64,000 bases of DNA from Aegilops tauschii subsp. strangulata (taxonomy: Eukaryota; Streptophyta; Magnoliopsida; Poales; Poaceae): NCBI RefSeq assembly GCF_002575655.3, contig NC_053036.3, positions 649,409,387 to 649,473,386 on the forward strand, written 5' to 3'. Below the pieces are notes generated by a model. That model did not search any database. It had not been told where the DNA came from and was given only the letters and a program-made list of their open reading frames with translations. A program made the translations under genes and the position numbers. Positions 1-12,072 of this stretch are shown here, piece after piece; positions within the stretch are counted from its first letter, which is position 1; every line of letters starts with the position of its first letter.

Positions 1-1370
1 GCGTGGGAGGACGTTCAGAGTCTTGGAATCAGATGAAGAGTATCATGAAGAGACGCTTTGTTTCGGAGCACTTCACTAGGACCTTGTACACACGCTTGCA
101 GGAGCTTCGACAAGGTAACTCTAGTGTTGAGGAGTATTATAAGGAGATGGAAATATTATTGATTCGTACAGGGGTAGAGGAGCAAGAAGAGGCTACAATG
201 GCATGATTCATGCATGGTCTGAAATCAGAGGTACGAGATCGTGTCGATATGGTAGAATATAATGGATTATAAGGATTATTACACCATGCCATTCGAGCGG
301 AGCAACAAGTAAAGCGTCGTGCCAGTCATGATAATTCATCAAACTCGGTGCGACATAATTTTCAGAGAGAGGGTGGTGGTAATAGTGGTTTCAAATCTGA
401 TTCTAAGTCGGCTACCAAGGAACTATCTCCATCCAAGGTTGAATCGTCTCGTGCTTCTAACTCTCGTACCAGTGATATTGTGTGCTTTAAGTGTGGTGGC
501 AGGGGGCATAAGAAGTTTGAGTGTCCGAATGAGAGGAGAGTACTCCTCACCGAAGAAGGATACATGTCTGCGAGCGATGGAGCAAAAAATACTGACACGT
601 CTAGTGAGAAATCTGAAGATGATGAAAAAGTGACCGCAAGTATTGAAGCTGCAGAAGCAAACCCATCATTAATGGTGCAACGGGTGCAAGAAGATCATAT
701 ATAGGATAAGGGGCAGCGATGGAATATTTTTCAGTCTGAGTGTAAGATCAACAAGACCAATTGCAAGGTGATCATAGATGGTCGAAACTACACCAATGCA
801 GTCAGCAAAGGCTTAGTTGATGCTTTAGGGTTGCCTGCATGGAAGCACCCACAACCCCATCGTGTCGAGTGGATGTATCATATTGGGAAGTTGAAGGTTA
901 CTCACAAGGTGTGTGTTAATTTCTCTATTGAAGATTATACTGATATGGTCATTTGTGATGTTATACCCATGGATGCATGCCACTTGTTATTGGGAAGGCC
1001 ATGGCAATACGACCATAACGCAACGCATGAAGGTCGAACCAACACGTATTCATTCTGGAATGCTGGGAAGCGACATGTGTTGCGACCGATGTTTGATAGT
1101 GCAATCAAGGTGGATGTCGTTGTTTCATTATTGAAGAAACCTGAGAAAACAAAATTAAAACCGAGGATGGTTTTTCTTAAAGGAGGAGTTGATGATGTGA
1201 CCATCAATAGCAAAGTAAAGGATATCGCATGTGTTATAGAAGCTCCGCCACACATTAATCGAGAGGAGAAAGATGCATGTAACGTCAACGCTTCTGTGCA
1301 AGCAACTATACAAACTCCATCTGTGTTTTACATCGGTTCTATTTGCATGAAGATGCCACCAGCCGAGTGA
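1..1370 (+). pseudogene. Gypsy gag-protease remnant
   Basis: One reading frame runs through the whole segment, interrupted by stops at 204-206, 270-272 and 702-704. The first part resembles the Gypsy gag domain, with an EEYYKEME-type motif. It is followed by a CCHC zinc knuckle (CFKCGGRGHKKFEC, about 484-525) and then a retropepsin-like region containing DACHLLLGRPWQYD near 967-1011. In this family gag packages the element RNA and the protease matures it. Reverse transcriptase, RNase H and integrase are absent: the frame ends at 1370 and non-coding sequence follows. This is therefore either a deletion derivative or a gag-only non-autonomous element. The 5' end lies outside the window. The lineage is probably a chromovirus, but I cannot name the family. 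Confidence 0.8.
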
Positions 1371-2013
1371 TGCCAAACTTCAGGACTCCTCCAAGATGGT
1401 AATCTAGAGCGTGCAAGGAATATATCATTTGTCTTTATTTGATTAGATGCTATGTGATCAACGTGGCTGGAATATTTAATTAGTTTCCTTATACTAATTA
1501 GAGAGTCCTAGTACTAAAGATGTTTTTGAAGTCTGTACGTGAGCTTTAAAATAGGAAAAGATTAGAGGTCGGTTGCCAGCTTTTGGGCAGGTTTGTTTTG
1601 ATTCATACGAGTCCAATTAGGATTCCTAGTCCCGTGCCTGCGTGCACTATAAAAAGACCGATAGGTTGATCGTGTAAGGGGGGAATTATTTAGTTGGAAA
1701 ATATACACAAAAGGCATCATGTTGGATGCGCCAAAATAGCTGTGATTTGTTTGCTGATCCTTGAGGGTTTCAGGAGCTGCTACGCGTGGTGTGATTTGAT
1801 CTTGCGCAGATTTTGATCTTTGGTCTTCTCGCGAATCGCTTGATCCGAAGAGCTACCTATTGCTTCTATGTCTATTTCTATTATCACGACAATTGTTCGT
1901 CGCTGAATTTTGTGTACCGTGAAAGATCGGGCCTACGAACGACTCGTCGTCTGGTCAGGTCACATCACCGCTCGTCAGCCGGGTCGCGCCGCTCGCATCC
2001 CACACTCGAGGCC
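1371..2013 (+). other. Gypsy 3' non-coding/LTR-like segment
   Basis: This AT-rich stretch follows the gag-protease remnant and has no long coding frame. It contains a good TATA box (CTATAAAAAG, 1647-1656) followed by a leader-like sequence, as expected of an LTR. The exact LTR ends could not be placed because the partner LTR is outside the window. From about 1910 the sequence turns GC-rich and probably belongs to the leader of the downstream DUF4283-type ORF. The LTR call is an inference from position and the TATA box. Confidence 0.4.
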
Positions 2014-2492
2014 ATGGCTGGCCGGGGTGGCAGCGGACCGCTGCAGCAACAGGCTGCTGCGTCGGTGCCTCCGGCTGCTGGCGCGCCGCGGGTGCCGCAA
2101 CATCATGTGGCTGGAACACAGCACCAGCAGCCCCGGATGGCTGCGACCCAGCAAACGCAGGCGAGGGCCGGCGTGCAGCGTCCTTTTGGTCGGGTGGCCG
2201 TGGAGGCACCAGCCGCTGGCCGTGGCGCGCAGCGTCCCGCCTCCGACATGGGCGCGGGCGCGGCTGCTGCTGGTCGCGGGCACGGCTACGGGCCTGGCCT
2301 GGCGTTGGCCGGTTTCGACACCAACCAGAATCCCCCGCGAGGTCGGTTGGGCTCCTGTCTACAGGCGGTGGCCGTGGATATGCATGGCAGGGAGATGGCG
2401 GTCTAGGCAGTGGTTTCAATGGTCCGCCGGGAGGTTACCGTGATGCGACTGCTGAGGGCTTCAACGGACCTCCGGGCGGCTTTGTGGAGGGT
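2014..2492 (+). pseudogene. DUF4283-type zinc-knuckle protein, N-terminal piece
   Basis: A GC-rich frame begins at the ATG at 2014 (in GCCATGGCTGG, a good plant start context). It encodes a Gly/Ala/Gln-rich, low-complexity N terminus. The frame stops at 2404-2406, but a neighbouring frame continues with two GFNGPPGG repeats (about 2416-2483), so there is a frameshift between about 2330 and 2400. The protein then runs into a Gypsy LTR at 2493. Pieces at 22319-22701 and 63434-64000 are the middle and C-terminal parts of the same kind of protein. Such DUF4283/CCHC proteins in Triticeae are often LINE ORF1 products or relatives of them. That assignment, and its function as an RNA-binding protein, are inferred. 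Confidence 0.6.
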
Positions 2493-3243
2493 TGCTACTT
2501 CTTGAGCCTTTGTTGGTTTTTTCCTTTGAAGAGGAAAGGGTGATGCAGCAAAGTAGAGATGAGTATTTTTCTCAGTTAAGAACCAAGGTATCAATCCAGT
2601 AGGAGAAGAACGCGCAAATCACCAATACCTGCACAAACAATCAAACACTTGCACCCAACGCGATAAAGGGGTTGTCAATCCCTTCACGGTCACTTGCGAA
2701 GGTGAGATCTGATAGACATAGATAAAACTAAACAAAAGATAAAGTAAATATTTTTGGATTTTTTGGTTTATAGATCTGAAAGTAAAAGATTGCAAAATAG
2801 TAGATCGAAAATTAATGTTGGGAAATGTAGCATGCAATTTCAAAAAAATTCCTACGCTCACGCAAGATCTATCTAGGATATGCATAGCAACGAGAGCGGG
2901 AGAGTGTGTCCACGTACCCTCGTAGACCGAAAGCGGAAGCATTTGACAACGCGGTTGATGTAGTCGAACTTTCTTCTCGTTCCGACTGATCAAGCACCGA
3001 ACGTACGACACCTCCGAGTTTTGCACACGTTCAGCTCGATGACGTCCCTCGAACTCTTGATCTAGCAAAGTGTCGAGGAAGTAGATGAGTTCCGTCAGTA
3101 CGACGGCGTGGTGACGGTGATGGTGAAGTGATCTGCGTAGGGCTTCGCCTGAGCACTACGAAGATATGACCGGAGGCGTAAACTGTGGAGGGGGGCGCCG
3201 CACACGGCTAACAATTGTTGGTTTGTGTTCAAGGCGCCCCCTT

Positions 3244-3369
<126 letters not shown>

Positions 3370-3417
3370 GGTGGGATGGGGAGGAGAGGCAGCCAGGGGC
3401 GCCCTAGGGTTGGCCGC

Positions 3418-4936
3418 TGATGACCCACAAGTATAGGGGATCAATTGTAGCTCTTTTCGATAAGTAAGAGTGTCAAACCCAACAAGGAGCAGAAGGAAAT
3501 GACAAGTAGTTTCCAGTAAGGTGATGTCTGCAAGTGCTGAAATTATAAGTAGCTGGGTAGTTTGATAGCAAGATAATTTGTAACGAGCAAGTAATGATAG
3601 TAGTAACAAAAGTGCAGCAAAGTAGCCCAATCCTTTTGAGGCAAAGGACAAGCCAGAACGGTCTCTTATAATAAGCAAAGCGTTCTTGAGGGTACACGGG
3701 AATTTTATCTAGTCACTTTCATCATGTTTGTTTAATTCGTGTTCGCTACTTTGATAATTTTATATGTGGGTGGACCGGTGCTTAGGTGCTGTTCTTACTT
3801 GAACAAACATCCTACTTATGATTAACCCTCCTGCAAGCATCCGCAACTACGAGAAAAGTATTAAGAATAAATTCTAACCATAACATTAAACTTTGCGATC
3901 CAATCGGTCCCTTACGGAATAACACATAAACTGGGGTTTAAGCTTCTGTCACTCTCGCAACCCATCATCTAATTGCTACTCCACAATGCATTCCCTTAGG
4001 CCCAAATATGGCGAAGTGTCATGTAGTCGACGTTCACATGACACCACTAAGGGAATCACAACATACATACTATCAAAATATCGAACACATATCAAATTCA
4101 CAAGATTACTTGCAACATGATTTCTCCCGTGACCTCAAGAACAAAGGTAACTACTCACAAATGATAAACATGCTCATGATAAGAGGGGTATTAAATAGCA
4201 TATTGGATTTGAACATATAATCTTGCACCAAATAAACCATATAGTAGTCAACTACAAGATGTAATCAACACTACTAGTCACCCACAAGTACCAATCTATA
4301 GTTCCGGTAACAAGATTGAAGACAAGAGATGAAATAGGGTTTGAGAGGAGATGGTTCTGTTGAAAATGTTGATGGAGATTACCCTTCCCAAGATGGGAGA
4401 GTTGTTGGTGAGGATGATGACGATGATATCCCCCTCCGGGAGGGAAGTTCCCCCGGCGGAATCGCTCCGCTGGAGGGCAAAAGTGCTCCTGCCCAAGTTC
4501 CGCCTCGAGGCAGCGGCGCTTCGTCCCGAAAGTCCTCCTCTTATTTTTTCGGGGTCAAAATGACTTATATACCAAAAGATGGGCACCGGAGGTGGGCCGA
4601 GGATGCCACAACCCCCAGGGCGTGCCAGGGGGCCCTGGCGCGCCCAGGTGGGTTGTGCCCACCTGGTGGCCCCCCTCTGGTAGTTATTTGCTCCAATAAT
4701 TCTTATATATTCCATCAAAATTCCCCGTGAAGTTTCAGCTCATTTGAAGTTGTGCAGAATAGGTAGCCTGATGTAGCTTTTCCAGGTCCAGATTTCCAGC
4801 TGCGAGAATTCTCCCCCTTGGTGTGTACCTTGCATATTATGAGAGAAAAGGCATTATAATTACTCCAAAAAGCATTATTATGGATAAAAACATTATAAAT
4901 AACTGTAAGAAAACATGATGCAAAATGGACGTTTCA
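3418..4936 (-). repeat. Athila-clade 3' LTR
   Basis: The LTR starts TGATGACCC and ends TTTCA, about 1.5 kb. It aligns by eye with 12073-13124 over its first kilobase. The border at 4936 is set by the following polypurine tract on the minus strand. It contains only short non-coding frames. Confidence 0.85.
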
Positions 4937-4950
4937 ACTCCCCCAAGCTT
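4937..4950 (-). other. Athila-clade polypurine tract
   Basis: On the minus strand this reads AAGCTTGGGGGAGT, directly upstream of the 3' LTR. It is the expected primer site for second-strand synthesis. Confidence 0.75.
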
Positions 4951-6519
4951 GGACCTCGCTTGTCCTCAAGCGAAAACCGAAATTGAAAAACATGTCCACA
5001 TGCTTTGAGAGAGAGGTGTCGATAAAAAACAAAATACGGACATAGAAGCATCATGTTGATTATTATAACAGCGACAAAATTAAACATAGGAATTTTATCA
5101 TAGAACTTTCATCATATACTTCTCATGCATAAGTAATAGTTCATCACACAAACGAAGTATAAAGCAAAAACTCTATTAGAAACCAACAAACTATGTTCTC
5201 AGTGAACTTTGCAACTACAATTCATCATCTTTTTAGGAAGGGTCATGTGCCGGAGCCTTTAGGAAAGTACACATACTCAATCATCATATAGTCTTCTATG
5301 ATTGCTAACACTCACCTTGTACCCATGAGCAAAACGTTTCAAACGGACACATAGAAAGATAGGGGCTTATGGTTTCACCTCCCAACATACTCACCTCACG
5401 GGTGACGTCAACAATAATAACTCATGCCACCCATATTCAACTGGACATATGTGCCTAGATCTTTCCTCACCACATGATGCTTGCCAAAGGAGAAAAATAA
5501 AAGGAATAGAGAGAAAAACTTTGACTCTTGCATAAAAGTAAAAGATAGGCCCTTCGCAGAGGCAAGCAGAGGTTGCCATCCACTTCTTTGTTTGTATGCT
5601 CAATCCCTTGGTGCAAAAGAACGTCACGTTACATTGCCCCTTGTGATAGAGACCTTCATTATGCAGTCTGTCGCTTTTATTCTTCACCATCACAAGTTCG
5701 TGCAATGCTCAATTTTCTCTTACACTAAATGATCTTACATTTTTAGAAGCAATTTTTATTGCCTTTTTGCACCGATGACAACTTACTTGAGGGATCTTGG
5801 TCAATCCCTAGGTAGGTATGGTGGACACTTGAAAATAGATTTGGGTTTAAGGGTTTTTGGATGCACAAGTAGTATCTCTACTTAGTACATAATTTTTGGC
5901 TAGCAAAGATAGGGGGCAAGCACCACATGTTAACGGACCTATGACAATACGACTTCTATGTGAATATGAACAAACATAAATCATTAAGTTGTCTTCCTTG
6001 TCCAACGTCAACAATTTTGGCATATAATATTTTGACGAGGGCTCACAATCAGAAAAGATTTCTAGGATAGTATATTTATATGTGAATCTACTCTTCCCTT
6101 ATTAATTCTTTCATGAGTTGCATCATTGACTAATGCTATGTTTGTCAATCTCTAATAAAATTTTCTACTTATACTTTTCCTTATGTGGTGCCATCACCTA
6201 CCATAGGATTAGTATATACTATTTTCTTTATTTATTTCCTTTCTTTTATTTGTTTCCTTTCTTATTTCTTTCTTTTATTTGCAACATGAAAGTAAAGAAA
6301 ACAAAAACTCATACTAAGCTTTATTATATAACTTGCACACGATTACAAGGATAGATCACTAAGCAAACTCTCAAAGAAGAAAGGATCAAACTAAACTTTT
6401 ACTCATCTAAAGCAAAAGGATCGAACTAAAATAAGTAAAAAAAGATAGTGGGATGATACGATACCGGGGCACCTCCCCCAAGCTTAGCGGAAGCCAAGGG
6501 GAGTGCCCATACCCGATAC
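4951..6519. other. Athila-clade 3' non-coding region
   Basis: This AT-rich stretch lies between the 3' LTR and the small downstream ORF. I see no convincing coding frame, RNA gene or second insertion in it. Long 3' untranslated regions are normal for this lineage. Confidence 0.6.
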
Positions 6520-6954
6520 TCAATTCTCCTTTGGTGGTGAAGAGGATGATGGTGGTGGTGAAGCGATTCTATCCTTAAGGATCAAGCTATTCTCCAATCG
6601 ACGGATGATGCTTCGGAGGTGGGTGATGTGTTCTTGATGCAGAATATTTTCACGAGTGAGATACTTATTTTGTATGCGAACTATCTCAATAATGCGAAAG
6701 GCTTCAATCTCAGTAGGAGCAAGATGAATAAGGTAAGGTTTAAGGATATCTTCCTCCTCCTCATCAGCTGGCAGTGCTTGTTCGAAGACCGGAGGATTGT
6801 CTACGGTGACCTCCTTGCTCTCAGCTCCTCCGACAGCTCCCGTGGGCTCTTCTCTCTTCAGCTCGATCTTCATCAACCAAGCATCCTCTTCCACATTGTT
6901 GGAGGAAGACGAAGACATGATGCCTGGCCCAACAGATCTGACAGGAAACAGCAA
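6520..6954 (-). CDS. Small ORF in the env position of the Athila-clade element
   Basis: This 144-codon frame lies downstream of integrase, where Athila-lineage elements may carry an extra ORF. An internal Met at about residue 13, followed by a Ser run (SSSSS) and acidic residues, is a possible true start. The middle is charged and leucine/isoleucine-rich (ILHQEHITHLRSIIRRLENS, about residues 103-122), which suggests a coiled coil. The C terminus is Ser/Pro-rich. I see no signal peptide or membrane segment, so it is not an obvious envelope protein. Function is unknown. The intact frame in an otherwise broken element may be chance or may mean the region changes slowly. Confidence 0.45.
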   Translation of the reverse strand: MLFPVRSVGPGIMSSSSSNNVEEDAWLMKIELKREEPTGAVGGAESKEVTVDNPPVFEQALPADEEEEDILKPYLIHLAPTEIEAFRIIEIVRIQNKYLTRENILHQEHITHLRSIIRRLENSLILKDRIASPPPSSSSPPKEN

Positions 6955-7241
6955 GAAACGAGAACATGGGATTTCTCCGAGATACGGTGATCAACAGGTA
7001 CGGGAAGTATATATAGATTTTTTATCTTGGAGGACAAGCATAAGGTAGAAAAACAGAGTATAGAAGGTGTCCCAGGTGGGGACAACCCACCTGGCGTGCC
7101 CTGGTGTATTGTGCCCACCAGGGGACGCTTCCTGGAAGTTTCTTTATTACCAAAATTCTAAAATATTCCAAAACTGATAAAAAATATTTTCGTGGATTTT
7201 TCGGAGTCCGTTTACTTACCGTATCATGTACCTCCTTATTT

Positions 7242-8587
7242 TCACAATTCTGGAGTGTTCTGGAAGGACTCTTTTATGTGTTCTTCCGGTGTCATAGTTT
7301 GGATAATATTACTTTCAATATTAATAGGCGTACCTGAGATATAATGCTTTATTCGTTGCCCATTGACAACCTTCGGGTTAGTACCTTCGGAAGTATTTAT
7401 TTTGATGGCTCCAGACCGGTAGACCTCCTCCATGACGTATGGGCCTTCCCATTTCGGGAGGAGTTTTCCTGCAAAGAATCTGAAATGAGAGTTGTACAAA
7501 AGAACATATTCTCCAACTTTAAACTCACGCTTTTGAATTCTTTTGTCATGCCATCTTTTTACTTTTTCTTTAAATAATTTTGCATTTTCATAAGCTTGGG
7601 TTCTCCATTCATCTAATGAGCTAATATCAAATAACCTCTTTTCACCAGCAAGTTTGAAATCATAGTTGAGTTCCTTGATTGGCCAATATGCTTTATGTTC
7701 TAACTCAAGAGGCAAATGACATGATTTTCCATAAACCATTTTATAAGGAGACATACCCATAGGATTTTTATATGCTGTTCTATAAGCCCAAAGTGCATCA
7801 TCTAATTTTTAGACCAATTCTTCCTGGACCTATTGACCGTCTTTTGCAAAATTAATTTTATTTCTCTATTGCTAAGTTCAACTTGACCACTAGACTGAGG
7901 ATGATAAGGTGATGCAATTCTATGGTTAACATCGTACTTGGCAAACATTTTACGAAAGGCACCATGAATAAAGTGTGAACCACCATCAGTCATTAAATAT
8001 CTAGGGACTCCAAACCTTGGGAAAATAACTTCCTTAAGCATTTTAATAGAGGTGTTGTGATCAACACTACTAGTTGGAATAGCTTCTACCCATTTAGTAA
8101 CATAATCAACAACAACCAAAATATGTGTATACCCATTAGAGGAAGGAAAATGTCCCATGTAATCAAATCCCCAAACATCAAATGGTTCAACAGCAAGTGA
8201 ATAATTCATAGGCATTTCTTGACGCTTACCGATATTACCTAACCTTTGACATTCATCACAATATAAGACAAACTTACGGGCATCCTTGAAGAGAGTAGGC
8301 CAATAAAATCCAGATTGCAATACCTTGTGAGCAGTTCTATCTCCAGCATGATGCCCTCCATAAGCTTCGGAGTGACATTTCCATAGGATTTGTCCCTGTT
8401 CATGCTCAGGTACACAACGTCTAATAATACCATCTACTCCTTTATAAAGATGTGGGCCATCCCAAAAGTAATGTCTTAAATCATAGAAGAATTTTTTTAT
8501 TTTGTTGGTATGTAAAGCTAGGTGGTAAATATTTAGCAACAATGTAAATAGCATAATCAACATACCAAGGAGTACCATGAGAAACAT
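7242..8587 (-). pseudogene. Athila-clade integrase
   Basis: Two frames on the minus strand (7802-8587, then 7242-7760) together cover integrase. The first has the zinc-binding HHCC region (H..H then CDECQRLG) and the catalytic core: Asp in WGFDYMG, Asp in MTDGGSHF and Glu in QVELSNRE. All three catalytic acidic residues are present. The frame stops at 7802-7804 and resumes in another frame with the C-terminal region (MGMSPYKMVYGK and onward), ending at 7242. It overlaps the RT-RNase H frame at 8481-8587, where a frameshift breaks the original polyprotein. The enzyme would insert element DNA into the genome; this copy cannot be made whole. Confidence 0.85.
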
Positions 8588-10154
8588 TTATTGCAGCTAA
8601 CTGCTCATCAGGAAAACTATCATCAATAGGTAGTGGGTCATCAAGCACATTTTCAAGCCTAGACAAATTATCAGCCACTAGGTTCTCAGCTCCTTTTCTC
8701 TCAATGATATGTAAATAAAATTCTTGTAACAAGAGAACCCATCGAATAAGTCTAGGTGTAGAATCTTTCTTTTCCATAATATATTTAATAGCAGCATGGT
8801 CTGTGTGAATAGTTACTTTGGAATCAACAATATAAGGTCTAAATTTATCACAGACAAACACAACTGCTAAGAATTCCTTTTCAGTAGTAGCATAATTTCT
8901 TTGAGCACTGTCTAGAGTTTTACTAGCATAATGAATGCCATTGAGTTTCTTATCAACTCTTTGTCCTAGAACAGCACCAACAGCATAATCACTAGCATCA
9001 CACATAATTTCAAAAGGCAAGTTCCAATGAGGTGGTTGAACAATAGGTGCAAAAATTAAAGCTTTCTTAAGTGTTTCAAAGGCTTCTAAACAGTCATCAT
9101 CAAAAACAAAAGGAATATCCTTCTGCAAGAGATTAGTAAGAGGCCTAGAAATTTTCGAAAAGTCTTTGATAAATATCCTATAGAAACCAGCATGACCTAG
9201 GAAATTACGAATACCTTTTATATTTTTAGGACATGAAATTTTCTCAATTGCATCAACCTTAGCTTGATCCACTTCAATACCTCTTTCAGAAATTTCATGA
9301 CCCAAGACAATGCCTTCATTAACCATAAAGTGGCACTTCTCCCAATTCAAGAAAAGATTTGTTTGTTCACATCTCTGCAAAACTCGATGAAGATTGCTTA
9401 AACAATCATCAAAAGACTTCCCGTAAACAGAAAAGCCATCCATGAAAACCTCAACAATCTTTTCACAAAAGTCAGAGAATATAGCAGTCATACATCTTTG
9501 AAAGGTAGCAGGAGCAATACATAAACCAAAAGGCATACATCTATAAGCATAAGTTCCAAAGGGACAAGTAAAAGTGGTATTTTCTTGATCGGGTTGAGAA
9601 ACAGGTATCTGTGAAAAGCCAGAATATCCACCAAGGAAGCAAAAGTGCGTGTGCTTAGATAATCTTTCAAGCATTTGATCAATAAAAGGTAGAGGGTAAT
9701 GATCTTTTCTAGTTGCTTTGTTTAATTTTCTAAAATCAGTTACGATTCTATAGCCTGTGACAATTCTTTGTGGAATAAGTTCATTCTTATCATTAGGAAC
9801 AACAATTATACCGCCTTTCTTAGGAACACAATGAACAGGACTTACCCATCTACTATCAGCTATAGGATAGATTATACCTGCTTCCAGAAGTTTTAATATT
9901 TCCATTCTTACCACTTCTTTCATCTTTGGATTTAACCGACGTTGGTGATCAACAACGGGTTTAGCATCAGGTTCCATATTAATTTTGTGCTGACATAGAG
10001 TGGGACCAATGCCCTTTAAATCATGAAGAGTATATCCAACAGCTGCTCGGTGCTTCCTTAGAACTTTCAATAATCTTTCTTCTTCATGTTCTAAAAGGTT
10101 AGCACTAATAATAACATGATATATCTTCTTTTCATCAAGATAAGCATATTTCAA
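8481..10154 (-). pseudogene. Athila-clade reverse transcriptase and RNase H
   Basis: A 557-codon frame covers Gypsy RT followed by RNase H ([15 protein letters not shown], then [14 protein letters not shown]). It is in the same frame as the gag-protease ORF upstream, separated by stops at 10221-10223 and just before 10154. Two RT catalytic positions are changed. Motif A reads [10 protein letters not shown] where the lineage has FLDGYSGF, and the FMDD box reads FMDG (near 9440-9450). Both changes are Asp to Gly, which should abolish polymerase activity. The frame ends in a frameshift near 8500 before integrase. The N-terminal Met is only the first after the stop, not a true start. Confidence 0.9.
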
Positions 10155-10220
10155 AGTGTCTGGCTATTGTTTTAATTCAAACACAGGATCACCTTTAGGT
10201 GGAGGAGGACCTCCTAGAGT

Positions 10221-11981
10221 TTAAATAGGCAAATTGTGATTAAGCAGAGGACGTTGTTCAAAGAAAATTTTATCTATTTCATTTCTTTCATGCATATGAA
10301 AATAATTTTCATGGTCTAGCAAATATTGTTCTAAAGGATCAGTAGGTGGTACAACAATAGAAGCAAGACTAATTAATTCATCCTTACTAGGCAATTCTTT
10401 TTCATGAAGATTTCTACTAAACTTGGAAAAATTAAAATCATGAAACTCATCACCAAAGCTAACACCAACAGTTTGTTTCTTACAGTCTATCTTAGCATTA
10501 TCTGTATTCAAGAAAGTTCTACCAAAAATAATGTGACAAAAGTCATCTTGTGGGGAACCAATAACAAGAAAATCAGTAGGGTATTTTATTTTCCCACACA
10601 AGACTTCAACGTCTCTAACAATCCCAAATGATGATATGGTGTCTCTATTAGCAAGTTTAATAGTAACATCTATTTCTTCTAACTCTCCAGGTGCTATGTC
10701 TTTCATAATTTCTTGATATAAGGTGTAAGGAATAGCACTCACACTAGCACCCATGTCACATAAACCATGATAACAGTGATCTCCTATTTTAACTGAGATG
10801 ACAGGCATGCCAACAACAGGTCTATGTTGATCTTTTTTATCAGGTTTGGCAATTCTAGCAGCTTCTTCACAGAAGTAAATAACATGCCCATCCAAATCCT
10901 CTTCCAAGAGATCTTTAACCATAGCAATACTAGGTTCAACTTTAATTTGTTCATCAGGTTTAGGTGTTCTAATATAGCTTTTGTTAACCACAGTTGAGAC
11001 TTTAGCATGTTCCTTTATCCTAACAGGGAAAGGCGGTTTCTCAATATAAGCAGAAGGAACAACTAGATCAACATTATAAAGTATAGTTTGTTCTTTAACT
11101 GGTACTGGTTCTTTAATTTCTTCTTTAATAGGTGGGTGATATTTAAACCACTTCTCTTTAGGGAGTTCAACATGAGTAGCAAATGATTCACAAAAGGAGG
11201 CTACTATCTCAGAGTCAAGTCCATATTTAGTGCTAAACTTTTGAAAAGCATCGGTATCCACAAAAGATTTAACACAATCATACTCAAGTTTAATACCTGA
11301 CTCTTTACCTTTGTCGAGTTCCCAATCTTCAGAGTTGCGTTTAATTCTTTCCAAAAGATCCCACTGGAATTCAATAGTCTTCTTCATAAAGGAACCAACA
11401 CAAGAAGTATCAAGCATGGTTTGATCATTACGAGAAAGCCGAGCATAAATTTTTTGGATAATAATTTCCCTTGAGAGCTCATGATTGGGGCATGAATATA
11501 ACACTGAATTAAGCCTCCCCCAAGCTAGATCGATACTTTCTCCTTCACGAGGCCAAACATTATATATATTATTCCGATCATGATGAACTAGATGCATAGG
11601 ATAATTTTTTTGGTGGAACTCCAATTTCAAGCGATTCCAATTCCATGATCCAATGTCATCGCATAGCCTATACCATGCCAATGATTTTCCCTTCAAAGAT
11701 AAAGGGAAAACCTTCTTCATAACTTTATCCTCGGGTAAGCCTGCAAGCTTAATCAATCCACAAATTTGTTCCACATATATCAAGTGCATATCAGGATGTT
11801 CGGTTCCATCTCTTGCATAAGGAATAGCTAGCTGTTGTTCTATCATACCCGAAGGAATTTCATATTCAATATTTTCAGTAGGTGCAGTAGGTTGAGGGGT
11901 AGCTAATTGTGGTTCCAAACGAGGTGAAGATACCCCGAACAAAACCCTCAAAGGATTGTTTTCCATAGTAACAAGTGACAA
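10221..11981 (-). pseudogene. Athila-clade gag-protease
   Basis: A 586-codon frame begins with a Met near the 5' LTR, about 60 nt after the primer-binding site, and ends at a TAA (10221-10223) that interrupts the gag-pol frame. The gag part contains the retrotransposon gag core (LKGKSLAWYRLCDDIGSWNW, near residues 92-111) and no CCHC knuckle, as is common in Athila. The C-terminal third carries an aspartic protease with CDMGASVSAIP, where DLGAS is typical, and a downstream IIFGRTFLNT motif. Gag forms the particle and the protease processes it. The premature stop separates it from RT. Confidence 0.85.
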
Positions 11982-12043
11982 TAAATTTCAGCACACTATA
12001 TTAATGTTTCCTTACCAAATTCCACTTACCAAAGGCGCTTCAC

Positions 12044-12061
12044 TCCCCGGCAACGGCGCCA
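12044..12061 (-). other. Athila-clade primer-binding site (tRNA-Asp)
   Basis: On the minus strand it reads TGGCGCCGTTGCCGGGGA, complementary to the 3' end of plant tRNA-Asp as used by Athila elements. It lies 11 nt inside the 5' LTR. Confidence 0.9.
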
Positions 12062-12072
12062 GAAAATATCCT

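Noticed and set aside
4008..4220. 70-codon frame duplicated at 12664-12876
   Set aside because: It is LTR sequence of the Athila-clade element present in both copies, with no start context or motif.
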